DNA from: a bacterium SCSIO 12741
GTDB taxonomy: Bacteria; Bacteroidota; Bacteroidia; Flavobacteriales_G; Salibacteraceae
DNA length: 64,000 nt
Reading direction: 5' to 3'
Assembly (NCBI GenBank): GCA_024398055.1
Contig: CP073749.1
Location: forward strand, 2,914,594-2,978,593
In this document: piece by piece, positions 45,079 to 53,620 of the stretch
Numbering within the stretch: the stretch's first letter is position 1
Layout of the letters: each line of letters begins with the position of its first letter
Program-made: the position numbers and the translations under genes
Notes under the pieces: generated by a model
The model's input: the letters and a program-made list of their open reading frames with translations, nothing else
Databases searched by the model: none
Told to the model about the DNA's origin: nothing

Positions 45079-46046
45079 TTGATTAAAGAAATCTCCAACG
45101 AACAGTACCTGAATTTTCTAGAAAGACTCCCCAAAGATTACCGGGTATCTGTCTTTAACTCACAGGAATGGATTGCTCTTTATGGGGCAGGCTGAAGGTT
45201 TTTGGTTTGTTCGAAAAGGAGGACTTTCCCAAAGCTGCATTTTTAGCCTATCCTGACAAAAAGGGGCCGGTCAAAATGCTGAAAACACCACCTTATGCCT
45301 CCACGTGCCATTTGGTGATGAACAACCCGGGCCAGAATCGGGTAAAAAGACTCTCCAAGGAAAAGAAATGGATGAAGGAAATTGCGGCTTTTTTGAAAGA
45401 GCACTCGAAGTCGATCGTCTTTCTGGCATTTCCTCCTGAGTATATTGATTTTCAGCCTTTTTTGTGGGAGGGACTTAAGGTTACCCCGCAGTATACTTAC
45501 AGGCTTGATTTGTCGAAGGAAGTAGCGGAGCTTGAAAAGGGGATGAGCCCTGAACGCAGAAACGATTTGAAACGGGCCACCAAAGACGGAGTGGAAGTCG
45601 AGGCTGTTTCGGATATTAACCAAGTTGAGATTCTTATTCAGAAAACTTTTGATAGAAAGGGAAAGAGTTTTGACCAATCCTTTGTCTCAAAAGTGTTGCA
45701 GGAATTTGCTAATGAGGGAAACTCCATCGCATTCATAGCCAAATACAAAGGTTGTTTTTGTGCCACCTCGTTTATAATTTTCAATTCAAATATTGCCTAC
45801 TACATTTTCGGCGGTTACGATAGTGAAACTACCCATTCGGGAGCAGGCGCATTGACCCTTTGGGAAGCGATCAAGGCCTGTCGGGAAAGGGGAATAAAGA
45901 CCTTTGACTTTGAAGGGAGTATGCTGCCAGAAGTGGAGCGGTATTTCAGAGGGTTTGGAGGGGAGATTACCCCGTATTATTTGGTGCATGGAAGTTCGAA
46001 GGCAATGGAGACCTTGTTGAAATTTAGAAACCCAGAACTGTTCTAA
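45079..46046 (+). pseudogene. FemAB/GNAT-like acyltransferase, interrupted by a one-base frameshift
   Basis: The downstream frame (from 45168, LKVFGLFEKEDFPK...) is a FemAB-like double-GNAT protein, with CFCATSFIIFNSNIAYYIFGGYDSETTHSGAGALTLWEAI, GIKTFDFEGSMLPEVERYFRGFGG and an N-terminal half fitting FemX/PEP-CTERM-associated members. Its natural N-terminus is in another frame: from TTG 45079 it reads LIKEISNEQYLNFLERLP and NSQEWIALYGAG, then meets TGA at 45193. One extra base near 45192 (GGC to GGCC) would join LYGAG directly to LKVFGLF. So the gene has lost one base, or the sequence has. A shared TAATG couples it to the deacetylase. Confidence 0.72.
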
Positions 46047-46885
46047 TGAAAATTCTTATTTCGCACGACGTTGATCACATGTCCTATTGGGAACACACCG
46101 GAGATTTGATCCTTCCCAAGTATTTTGTTCGCTCTTGGCTCGAATTGGTCAAGGGTAAAATATCCGTCAAAGAGTTAGGGTACCGTCATGCTGCCTTGTT
46201 TCATAACCAATGGCAGCATATTCAGGAAATCATTGACTACAATTCAAGTATGGGCTTCAAGTCCACCTTTTTTCTGGGAATGAACAATGGTGTGGGGCTA
46301 AACTATCCCATTCATTACGCTGAAAAATGGATACCCAAAATCATAAGTTCAGGTTTTGAAGTTGGAGTTCATGGAATCAATTACGAAACCCTGGAGGGTA
46401 TTCAGGAAGAGTACGATCGGTTTAAAGGCATTTCAGGTCTGGATTCATTTGGAATTAGGATGCACTACCTGAGAAAAACGGACGATACGTTCAAAAATTT
46501 ATCCCAAGCCGGATACCTTTATGATGCAACTCAGATTGGTTACCGCAACCCTTATCGAGAAAATGGTTTTTGGAATTTTCCGATTCAAATCATGGATGGC
46601 TGGGTGGTTAATGGCAAAAAACGGTATCAGCTTAGAAATCTTGAAGAGTGTAAAACTTTCACCCTGAATGAATTTAAAAAGGCCGAAAAGGAAGGGCTGG
46701 AGTACTTGAGTATATTGTTTCATGATTGTTACTTCTCAGCAAGTTTCCATACCTGGTCTCAATGGTATAAATGGGTCGTCAACTATTTGAAGGAAGAGGG
46801 GCACGAATTCATTACCCACAAGGAAGCCATCTTGTCACTGGAAAAAGAAGAGGGGCAAAAGAAAGGGCTGCCAATAGCCGAATAG
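46046..46885 (+). CDS. Polysaccharide deacetylase-like protein (NodB fold)
   Basis: 279 residues of the NodB-like family. The metal site is seen as SHDVDH (about 6-11), with the second histidine motif in FEVGVHGINYET (about 110-121); the C-terminal half has LSILFHDCYFS (about 226-236), the other active-site strand. Such enzymes remove N-acetyl groups from sugars of cell-wall or capsular glycans, or act on peptidoglycan. It overlaps the FemAB-like gene by one base (TAATG), so both probably modify one extracellular polysaccharide. Confidence 0.85.
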   Translation: MKILISHDVDHMSYWEHTGDLILPKYFVRSWLELVKGKISVKELGYRHAALFHNQWQHIQEIIDYNSSMGFKSTFFLGMNNGVGLNYPIHYAEKWIPKIISSGFEVGVHGINYETLEGIQEEYDRFKGISGLDSFGIRMHYLRKTDDTFKNLSQAGYLYDATQIGYRNPYRENGFWNFPIQIMDGWVVNGKKRYQLRNLEECKTFTLNEFKKAEKEGLEYLSILFHDCYFSASFHTWSQWYKWVVNYLKEEGHEFITHKEAILSLEKEEGQKKGLPIAE

Positions 46886-46908
46886 GGCTCACCCCTTGTT
46901 TTTGAATT

Positions 46909-47430
46909 TTAACGGATAGGCCGATTTTGTTTGGTGCTTATCCGGCGAGATCCCTGACCTTCAATCCACTCAACGGGGTGTCCATGTCTTTGATACAGTT
47001 CAATCAAGCTTACAAAAAGCTCATACTTTTCTTGAGCTTCTTTTCTATCCTTTAAGCTCCTGATAAATAGCCTTAAGCCATTGGCCAAAGAAGTGACTCC
47101 AAAGCCAATCACACCGAAGGTTAATCCCCAAACCCAGCCCATTCCCCAGAGCATTAAGGTGGCTAAAATTCCGGCGATAAGAGTTACGATCCCTCCTAGG
47201 ATTTGACCCACCGATTTACTGGTGAAATTGAGCAAGTTCACTTCAGGAGCATCCACAGAATGCAGCATCTGAGCATTGTAGTCAACCAAATCGCTTCGGT
47301 ATTTAAAAGTGGGGCAGTAAGCTTGAAAACTGGGTTTTTCATCGGTTAACCCGCAAACCATTCCACGGCTAAAATCAAGCCTTCGGTGTTCACAAAGGGT
47401 GCAGTGGTCGTATTTGGTTATGGCTGCCAT
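46909..47430 (-). CDS. Zinc-ribbon membrane protein (paralogue 2)
   Basis: 173 residues. The start is MAAITKYDHCTLCEHRRLDFSRGMVC...YCPTFKYRSD, so the cysteine spacing and the DF..G..C and CP.FK.R.D phrases repeat those of paralogue 1. Two hydrophobic segments follow (about 70-115; GQILGGIVTLIAGILATLMLWGMGWVWGLTFGVIGFG), then a charged tail (RSLKDRKEAQEKYELFVSLIELYQRHG). The ATG at 47430 is preferred to a TTG 9 bases upstream. The imelysin gene ends 40 bases upstream on the same strand, so readthrough is possible. Confidence 0.7.
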   Translation of the reverse strand: MAAITKYDHCTLCEHRRLDFSRGMVCGLTDEKPSFQAYCPTFKYRSDLVDYNAQMLHSVDAPEVNLLNFTSKSVGQILGGIVTLIAGILATLMLWGMGWVWGLTFGVIGFGVTSLANGLRLFIRSLKDRKEAQEKYELFVSLIELYQRHGHPVEWIEGQGSRRISTKQNRPIR

Positions 47431-47469
47431 AGTTAACAAGAACTACCAGCCAATTTAGTTTATTTCAAA

Positions 47470-48606
47470 CTAATCACCGTCGTTGTCATTGAAGGTTATG
47501 GTCACTCCCATGCTCGATGCCATATCGGCCTTAAGCAGGGTAAGTAGACTTTTGAATTCCTCATAAGCCGTTTCAACCTCAGCTTTTTGATTGATTATGG
47601 CGGTTCTCAAAGGTGGGGTAATGTTCTTTAATGAGTTCTCGGTGATCTCCATCTGGTCGAGGATCTTTGCGGAAAGCAATTCATCGCCGTGGCGAGCATT
47701 GAGAAAATTCAAGTAATCGTCGTACCCGGTTAGGTTCCCCTTTTCGTCACTCTTGGCCAGAAAGATATTCTCCAGAATGATCAAATTGTATTGAATGTGA
47801 GCCAACGATCGCCCGCTTAATCCGGATTCAAGGAGGTCAGGATGGGCCTGATTGTCTGAGCTTTTTCCCAGGGGCTTACCCATTTTCGATTTAATGATCT
47901 TTTCGTTGAGAGAAATCATTTGGTTGGTTAACGAACCCAGCGAAGAATAGAGGTCGGTACCTTGATTATCAATAAATTCCTGGCGGTAATCTCCGGTCCA
48001 TAGCTCTTGTATCTGTTGGGCTTTTTCGTACATGTTTTCTCCCAAAGCTTGAAGGTATTTTCTACGGCGATAAGAATGCGTTCCCTGCGTAAGTTGAGCG
48101 AGAATGACGGTGTTGCCCGAGTCAGGGTCAAAGAGTAACCATTCCATGGCTGCCAGCCCTTTGGAACTCGAGCCCTTGGAGTTAATGAAGTCACTATTCA
48201 GAGAGTCTGAACCCTCGATAAACCCTTGGATAAAATCTCGATTGGTGGGCCAGGTGTTAATCTTATTATGCAGGTAATTGCTCCGGATAGGACCAAAATT
48301 GAAGGGTTCGCAACGCCTCCATATTTGTGCGGCCGAGATCCATTGTTTTTGAGCAAGTTCCAAGGTGGTATTATCCGGTTGATTGATAAAGTCGTTAATG
48401 GCTACGTTGAGGTTCCTGGCTTCCAGTAAAAAGGATTCATGAGAAGGAATGATAACCCCATCAATCATGTCGGTCAATAAAATGCCTTGATCAAAAGAAG
48501 CTGGTGTGGGTTCCGGATCGGGCTCTGATTTATCCTTGTTACAACCCAATATCATCCCGGCAAATACAGGTAGAATGAGCATTTTTAAAAATGATGACTT
48601 CTTCAT
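47470..48606 (-). CDS. Imelysin-family lipoprotein (peptidase M75-like), copy 1
   Basis: 378 residues with a lipoprotein signal, lipobox ILGC (Cys about 22), placing it in the periplasm on a membrane. The imelysin/M75 family of helical bundles has GxHxxE replaced here by GLAAMEWLLFD (about 149-159), so the metal or peptidase signature is degraded; IWRRCEPFNFGPI and TWPTNRD are family markers. Imelysin-type proteins act in iron uptake (as IrpA and EfeO do). It follows the di-heme oxidoreductase after 2 bases. Confidence 0.88.
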   Translation of the reverse strand: MKKSSFLKMLILPVFAGMILGCNKDKSEPDPEPTPASFDQGILLTDMIDGVIIPSHESFLLEARNLNVAINDFINQPDNTTLELAQKQWISAAQIWRRCEPFNFGPIRSNYLHNKINTWPTNRDFIQGFIEGSDSLNSDFINSKGSSSKGLAAMEWLLFDPDSGNTVILAQLTQGTHSYRRRKYLQALGENMYEKAQQIQELWTGDYRQEFIDNQGTDLYSSLGSLTNQMISLNEKIIKSKMGKPLGKSSDNQAHPDLLESGLSGRSLAHIQYNLIILENIFLAKSDEKGNLTGYDDYLNFLNARHGDELLSAKILDQMEITENSLKNITPPLRTAIINQKAEVETAYEEFKSLLTLLKADMASSMGVTITFNDNDGD

Positions 48607-48608
48607 GC

Positions 48609-50066
48609 TTACAAAGAATTTACGAAGGCAATTAATGCTTGACGCTGAGCGGCACTCAGGTTTTTGAATTTTTCTCGGATAGCTTCTGCTTCACCACCAT
48701 GCCAAAGGATGGCTTCTTGTACATTCCGGGCACGACCATCGTGTAAAAACAAAGTGTGGTGGTTCACGCTTTCAATGAGCCCAATTCCCCAAAGGGGCTG
48801 AGTTCTCCACTCTGAACCTGAGGCTCCGTAGTCCGGTCGGTTATCCGCCAATTCGGGTCCCATGTCGTGAAGCAGTAGATCGGTGTAGGGGCGAATGGTT
48901 TGATTGGATAAATGGTCAAATACGGGGTGAGTGCCTGTGGTTACCTTTGGCTTATGGCAGGAGGCACAGCCAATGTTTTTAAAGATTTCTCGTCCTTGCA
49001 GCACTTGCTCTTTAGCATAATCACGGCGTGCAGGAACAGCCAGATTCGATACGTATAGTACTACCTTGTCCAGATCGTCATCAGTAATTTCAGGTTCGCC
49101 TCCATGTGGGGCTTGCTGGCAATCTTTTTGAGGACTTGGGCAGTTTTGATCGGGGAATAAACTGGTGGTAATTCCCATGTCTCCATTAAAAGCCCCGGCG
49201 GTTTGTTGTTTTAGGTTAGGTTGATTTGACTTCCAACCAAATCGTCCCACAGAGATTTGCTTTTTCGTTTCGTCCCAAACGTAGTTGATCCTTCCGGAAA
49301 CACCATCGCCATCGCTGTCGCTTTCATCAGCCCATTCGATTAGGGTGGCCTCATCTATGGCCTCCAGAAGTCCCAATCCAATCATTTGTTGTCCAATTCG
49401 GGGAGATACTTGATATCCAGCTCCCAACGATCCATAATTCAAACCCGAGATAACGTAGGTTGGCTTTCTTAAGCTGTAAGTTTCTCCATCGGGGAAGGTT
49501 CCTGGCACTTCGGAGTAGATGATTTCAAAGTCTCCTTCCTTAGGAACTCCTGGTAAGGATTGATCCTGAAGTTGTCCACCATAGTTAGGATCTGCCAATG
49601 GTCCTCCGTGTGCATCTGTTCCGGGTACGCTCAGCCTTAGTAAGAAACCGGTAGATATTTCTCCGGTAAATGAAGGAGGAGCACCTCGTCCATCTTTAAA
49701 GTGACATCCGGAGCAAGTGCGGGCATTAAAAGTGGGGCCAAGTCCGTCTCTTGCTGTGGTGGATGAAGGAGAACTCACCCAATTCTGGTTAAAAAAGGAA
49801 TTACCTACAAAAAACAAGAGCTCATCGCGACTGCCGAGAGCAGGAGGTTTGAAGGCAAATGCATTTTCTGAAACATCGAAAACCGTATTCAACCGTCCTC
49901 CGGAGTATTGTTCGTCTTGTTCCACTTTAAACCCGGGCTCCTCTTCCACAGGAGGGTCTTCCTCCTTTTTACAAGAGCTCATGGCGAGGCCCATTCCGAC
50001 CAAAAGGGCAATCGCTAATTGGGAGTTTCTTATTTGTCTGGGTGCGATGTTTCGAAGATGTTTCAT
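48609..50066 (-). CDS. Di-heme oxidoreductase (DHOR, thiol-oxidoreductase-like, c-type)
   Basis: 485 residues with a lipoprotein-like signal (AMSSC, Cys about 32). Two c-type haem sites: CSGCH (about 116-120, preceded by FNARTC) and CASCH (about 363-367), plus the family phrases RLSVPGTDAHGG and the late TPLWGIGL-like segment WRTQPLWGIGLIESVNHHTLFLHDGRARNVQEAILWHGGEAE. Related to COG3488, often called thiol oxidoreductase although the substrate is not proven, and distantly to MauG and CcpA peroxidases. It sits between two imelysins, a recurrent arrangement that implies a redox step in iron handling. A hairpin terminator follows the upstream gene. Confidence 0.9.
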   Translation of the reverse strand: MKHLRNIAPRQIRNSQLAIALLVGMGLAMSSCKKEEDPPVEEEPGFKVEQDEQYSGGRLNTVFDVSENAFAFKPPALGSRDELLFFVGNSFFNQNWVSSPSSTTARDGLGPTFNARTCSGCHFKDGRGAPPSFTGEISTGFLLRLSVPGTDAHGGPLADPNYGGQLQDQSLPGVPKEGDFEIIYSEVPGTFPDGETYSLRKPTYVISGLNYGSLGAGYQVSPRIGQQMIGLGLLEAIDEATLIEWADESDSDGDGVSGRINYVWDETKKQISVGRFGWKSNQPNLKQQTAGAFNGDMGITTSLFPDQNCPSPQKDCQQAPHGGEPEITDDDLDKVVLYVSNLAVPARRDYAKEQVLQGREIFKNIGCASCHKPKVTTGTHPVFDHLSNQTIRPYTDLLLHDMGPELADNRPDYGASGSEWRTQPLWGIGLIESVNHHTLFLHDGRARNVQEAILWHGGEAEAIREKFKNLSAAQRQALIAFVNSL

Positions 50067-50072
50067 AAAACC

Positions 50073-50106
50073 AAAAAAAGCAGTGGGGGAAACTCCCCAA
50101 CCGCTT
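50073..50106 (-). terminator. Intrinsic terminator between imelysin copy 2 and the di-heme oxidoreductase
   Basis: On the minus strand, AGCGGTTGGGG pairs with CCCCCACTGCT across a 5-base loop and is followed by TTTTTTT. It lies directly before the di-heme oxidoreductase start, so it may act as an attenuator: the three-gene set need not be made in equal amounts. Confidence 0.75.
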
Positions 50107-50171
50107 TGTGTGTGTAATACAGATTATCAAAAGCCAGCAAGATTTCCTTGCTGAGGATGGATTACCATCAT

Positions 50172-51443
50172 TTATTCCGGCAGCTCAGTGGAGATTGTGA
50201 TACCGAGCGCGGTGGCTACCTCTGTGATTTTGTCGCCTTGAGATTGCAGGGCAGTAACAGCCGTCATAATCGGACCATTTCCACTTGTATTCTCAAGAGT
50301 AAGAGCGTAATCAAAAGGCACCGGAATGGCGTTCACACCAGCCATGCTGGATGTAGAAAGTGCATTCATTTCACCAGCCAATGTAGGGTTAACGGTGGTG
50401 ATCAAATCCTGAATAGAAGTACCATTTACTTTACTTCCATCTACACGGGTGTACTCACCGATGTATACGTTTCTAATTCCCTGTGCATTGGTGATAATGT
50501 CACGGTGTGTGTTATCGCTGAAGCAAGAGTGCTCATCTTCTTGATCCTGGTTGTCTAAAGCAACGAACATACGCTCACCAGCCAATTCTGATTTGCTCAA
50601 TGTTCCGATTCCAGTCATCATATTTTTCAAGGCAACATTGTTATCCAAGGCTAGGAAAGTAGAACGGTAGTTCCCGCTTTTTCCTGGATCCCAAGCATCC
50701 TTCATCAATTTCAAGTGATCCAACAACATGTCTACGCATAGTTTCAAGTAATCACCACGACGAGCTTGGTTATCAGCCGTTCCACCTGTAGTCAAAAAGT
50801 CGGTGTATGGACGCTGACCTGGAGTTTTTGGGTTTACGTCGGTGCTGTCTTGTCCCCAAAGAAGGAATTCGATAGCGTGGTAACCAATGGAAATGTTCTT
50901 TTCTCCACCTTTCTCGTTCAATCCTTCCAAAGTAGAAGCATCAAGAGTAGGGTAGGTTGTAGCATCGTTGATAATACCAGCTGTTGTGTTTCCACGGATA
51001 TAGTCTACGTAGCTTTCATCCAATGGCCATGCATTCAACAAACCTTCTGGTCCATCTTCAGCATCGATAGGACCTGAGGCAAAACGGAAAGCTTCGGTTT
51101 GCCCGTAAGGTTCACGAGCCTTTTTCCAGGCAGCTTTACAATCGTCCAATCCGGATTGAGTCGGGTTTGCAACGAAAGCATCGATCGCTGTTTTTAGCTT
51201 CATGGCCTCGTTGTAAGAATCTTCATATCCTGCAAAAACGATATCAGCATAGGTCGTTTTGATGGCGCTTTTGGTAGCAGCATGTGGATCACCTTTACTG
51301 GCATAAGTACAAGACCCATCGTCATCTTTCGCGTCGGAGTCATAGTTTTCAGCAGTTGGATCTGTACATCCCTCTTTTTTACAACCGGTAGAGAAAACCG
51401 CAAGGGCTCCGATAAGGAGCATTAAAATAGAATACTTTTTCAT
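50172..51443 (-). CDS. Imelysin-family lipoprotein (IrpA-like), copy 2
   Basis: 423 residues with lipobox STGC (Cys about 21) after a signal peptide starting MKKYSILMLLIGALAV. A cysteine-containing spacer (CTDPTAENYDSDAKDDDGSCTY), also seen in other Bacteroidota surface proteins, links to the imelysin/M75 domain. The signature GYHAIEFLLWGQD (about 185-197) keeps the GxHxxE residues, and AWPLDESYVDY and GQRPYTDFLTTG are further markers. It is therefore the intact member of the pair. Likely function: iron-responsive uptake or binding at the envelope. A promoter with both boxes is upstream. Confidence 0.9.
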   Translation of the reverse strand: MKKYSILMLLIGALAVFSTGCKKEGCTDPTAENYDSDAKDDDGSCTYASKGDPHAATKSAIKTTYADIVFAGYEDSYNEAMKLKTAIDAFVANPTQSGLDDCKAAWKKAREPYGQTEAFRFASGPIDAEDGPEGLLNAWPLDESYVDYIRGNTTAGIINDATTYPTLDASTLEGLNEKGGEKNISIGYHAIEFLLWGQDSTDVNPKTPGQRPYTDFLTTGGTADNQARRGDYLKLCVDMLLDHLKLMKDAWDPGKSGNYRSTFLALDNNVALKNMMTGIGTLSKSELAGERMFVALDNQDQEDEHSCFSDNTHRDIITNAQGIRNVYIGEYTRVDGSKVNGTSIQDLITTVNPTLAGEMNALSTSSMAGVNAIPVPFDYALTLENTSGNGPIMTAVTALQSQGDKITEVATALGITISTELPE

Positions 51444-51486
51444 GTCAAATTTCAATTCGTGTTATCGAATGGTTCAATTCAGGGCG

Positions 51487-51517
51487 CAAAATTAGAAGGG
51501 GGCTAAGCGGCATCAAT
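51487..51517 (-). promoter_or_regulatory. Promoter of the imelysin gene set (ATTG-N19-TAATTTTG)
   Basis: On the minus strand, ATTG (51514-51517), a 19-base spacer and TAATTTTG (51487-51494). The ATG at 51443 is 43 bases past the box. No obvious Fur-type palindrome was recognised around it. Confidence 0.7.
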
Positions 51518-51562
51518 CCCTAATGGAGGGTATTTTGGACTTAGAGTTGGGTATTTTTAGGC

Positions 51563-52369
51563 CTAACGAAGTTGAAAGTGAATGTGGTCGTCGTGTCTAA
51601 CGGAATGACAGCCATGAAAACGCACTTTTTCGTAGCGAACCCGAAGTCGGGTTTTAAGATGAGGTTCAATAAAGATTTTCTCCACCTGATCTTGCTTAAC
51701 CAGGTATTCAATGATCCAACTGGTTTTAGCCTCATCAAGCGTGTAGCCACCTCTTAACGGAAATAGGCTGAGGTATTCCATAAAGGAATAGAGTGGATTT
51801 TCTTCCAAACAAGGAGTTACTTGGTCAACCTCTCCCTCGTTTGGGCCTTCGTAATGACCATAGCCACTCCAGGTGGTACCTTGATTCAGAATTTGACCAT
51901 TGGGTGTGCTATACACAAAGGCCAAATCCAGTTTTTTGCCATCATTATGACTGAGGTGGGGAAAAAGTGGAAAACCATCAATCAAAGGGAAGTTGGCGTC
52001 TAAATAAATGATTTTTCCACCGGGATATTCCTTTTGAAATTCTTCGGCAGTTCTGTATACAACAGCGGCCATTTCTTGATCCACATACTGTCGGTTGCAC
52101 AAGGTGGTTAGCCAGGTCCCGGGAGCCACTTGATCGTCTATTAGAGGAAGAGGTTCACGATTCCAAAGCGATGCTAATTGGGGAACCAAAAAGGCGCAAT
52201 TGAGGGCGTAGAACAATACAAAGAGGGGAGTCGATATCCACCAGCTTTTCCAACTTTTCGGGAACCCTGGGTAGAGTACAAATCGAAAAACGAAAAAGAG
52301 CAATCCACCTACCTGAGTGAGGATGGTAAGCAGAATAATAAGCGTGGTGGAAAATAGAAATCGAAGCAT
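51563..52369 (-). CDS. Membrane-anchored LAS-type (MepA/M15-like) zinc peptidase
   Basis: 268 residues from ATG 52369 (MLRFLFSTTLIILL), with two hydrophobic segments (about 3-30 and 45-65) then a periplasmic domain. The C-terminal half has the LAS metallopeptidase pattern: HNDGKKLDLAFVY (about 147-159; HxxxxxxD) and the end HDDHIHFQL (about 259-267; HxH), the same arrangement as in MepA, M15 D-alanyl-carboxypeptidases and lysostaphin-type enzymes. A peptidoglycan cross-link or stem-peptide cleaving role fits. A TTG 30 codons upstream would leave no room for a divergent promoter. Confidence 0.75.
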   Translation of the reverse strand: MLRFLFSTTLIILLTILTQVGGLLFFVFRFVLYPGFPKSWKSWWISTPLFVLFYALNCAFLVPQLASLWNREPLPLIDDQVAPGTWLTTLCNRQYVDQEMAAVVYRTAEEFQKEYPGGKIIYLDANFPLIDGFPLFPHLSHNDGKKLDLAFVYSTPNGQILNQGTTWSGYGHYEGPNEGEVDQVTPCLEENPLYSFMEYLSLFPLRGGYTLDEAKTSWIIEYLVKQDQVEKIFIEPHLKTRLRVRYEKVRFHGCHSVRHDDHIHFQLR

Positions 52370-52462
52370 GAAATGGTGGTTGAAAGATACATAGCTTTCT
52401 AAAAATGCACTTCTTTCCCAACGAACCAAAAACTCTTTCGGATATTTGGGAAAAATCAAACC

Positions 52463-52900
52463 ATGGAAATTCTGATTAACCCCGATTGGGAAGAAAAAGA
52501 TTGGAGCGAGCTGCAGGCCTTATATATAGCGGTGGAATGGCAAGCTCGTGAAAGAAAGGATTTGGAAAAGGCCACCCGAATGAGTTCCTGGGTAGTCGTG
52601 ATTAAAGACCAGGACCGGATAATAGGTTTTGGGAGAACCATGGATGATGGATGCTATTACGCCGTTTTGGTCGACGTTATGATCCATCCCGATTACCAGG
52701 GGCAAGGATTGGGGACCAAAATTGTGAAGCTCCTGCGTGAAAAATTGGAAGGCTACCTCTTTATTACTCTTTCGGCGGCACCTGAGAAAAATGGATTCTA
52801 TGAAAAATTGGGTTGGCGTCAGCAATCATCAGCCTTTATTTGGCCGGTGAGCGAAAGGCAGGAAAAGGAGCACTGCGTTCCAGTCGCTAAATCCAAGTAA
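52463..52900 (+). CDS. GNAT-family N-acetyltransferase
   Basis: 145 residues. The acetyl-CoA binding motif V/A is seen as VDVMIHPDYQGQGLGTKIVKLLREKL (about 70-95), with the QGQGLG pyrophosphate loop, and motif B as KNGFYEKLGWRQQSSAF (about 112-128). Small GNAT proteins of this length often acetylate amino groups of small molecules or proteins; the substrate is unknown. It is divergent from the LAS peptidase, with its stop abutting the convergent hypothetical gene. Confidence 0.9.
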   Translation: MEILINPDWEEKDWSELQALYIAVEWQARERKDLEKATRMSSWVVVIKDQDRIIGFGRTMDDGCYYAVLVDVMIHPDYQGQGLGTKIVKLLREKLEGYLFITLSAAPEKNGFYEKLGWRQQSSAFIWPVSERQEKEHCVPVAKSK

Positions 52901-53458
52901 TTATTTCCGTTTGAGGTAATTGGAAAATTCCGGAAACACTTGATCAGCAATGTTTATGTATTGCTGAATAAACTCATCCAGAGCATGTTTATCTGAAGGA
53001 TAGGTGCAGTTTTTAGGATGTCCAAATTCGTAGGTTTTCATAGAGAAATCCGAGCCTTCTGAACCGGCACGTAATTCGATTCGGAAGAAACGACCATCCC
53101 AGAATTGGCATAGCGATCGGGTAGAATTTTCTTGATGGCCAATGGACAAAATATATTCCAGTCGCTGATAAAACTCCACTTGATCGAAGTAGGAGTAGTC
53201 AATGGTATCTCTAAATGACTTAAAAGAACGGTTGGCATTTTTGCGGTAGCGAATGGATTGCTTCTGCAAATTGAATTCCATTTCGAAGATATAAACCCGC
53301 TCATCCAGATTGGGATCATCGGGGTATTTGAATCCACCTATAGCAACGCGTACTACTTTGAATTGATCATTGAATTCGAAGCCTTGGGCAAAGGAATGGT
53401 CCGGGCACAGCAGAATTCCGAAAAGGGTTGCAAACAGAAGGTTTTTTAGAGTGAGCAT
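52901..53458 (-). CDS. Small exported protein of unknown function
   Basis: 185 residues with a signal peptide ending SFAQ (about 25). The mature part is mixed alpha/beta with conserved-looking aromatic strands (FKVVRVAIGGFKYP, VYIFEMEFNLQKQSIRYRKNANRSF, FDQVEFYQRLEYIL) and one Cys pair (about 115 and 149) that could form a disulfide. No known domain recognised. It abuts the GNAT stop with no gap. Confidence 0.6.
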   Translation of the reverse strand: MLTLKNLLFATLFGILLCPDHSFAQGFEFNDQFKVVRVAIGGFKYPDDPNLDERVYIFEMEFNLQKQSIRYRKNANRSFKSFRDTIDYSYFDQVEFYQRLEYILSIGHQENSTRSLCQFWDGRFFRIELRAGSEGSDFSMKTYEFGHPKNCTYPSDKHALDEFIQQYINIADQVFPEFSNYLKRK

Positions 53459-53620
53459 TGTGGGTGTTATCTGAAATAAAGATAATAGAATTGGTTGGTT
53501 TTAACAACGGATCTTTTCCCTGAGGTTTTGGTTAACTGACTATTCCCTCATTGAAATAAGGAGCCAATTTGAATGATGAGGTATACGCCGTTTTTTTGAA
53601 AATGTTTGTGGTTCTCCAGT

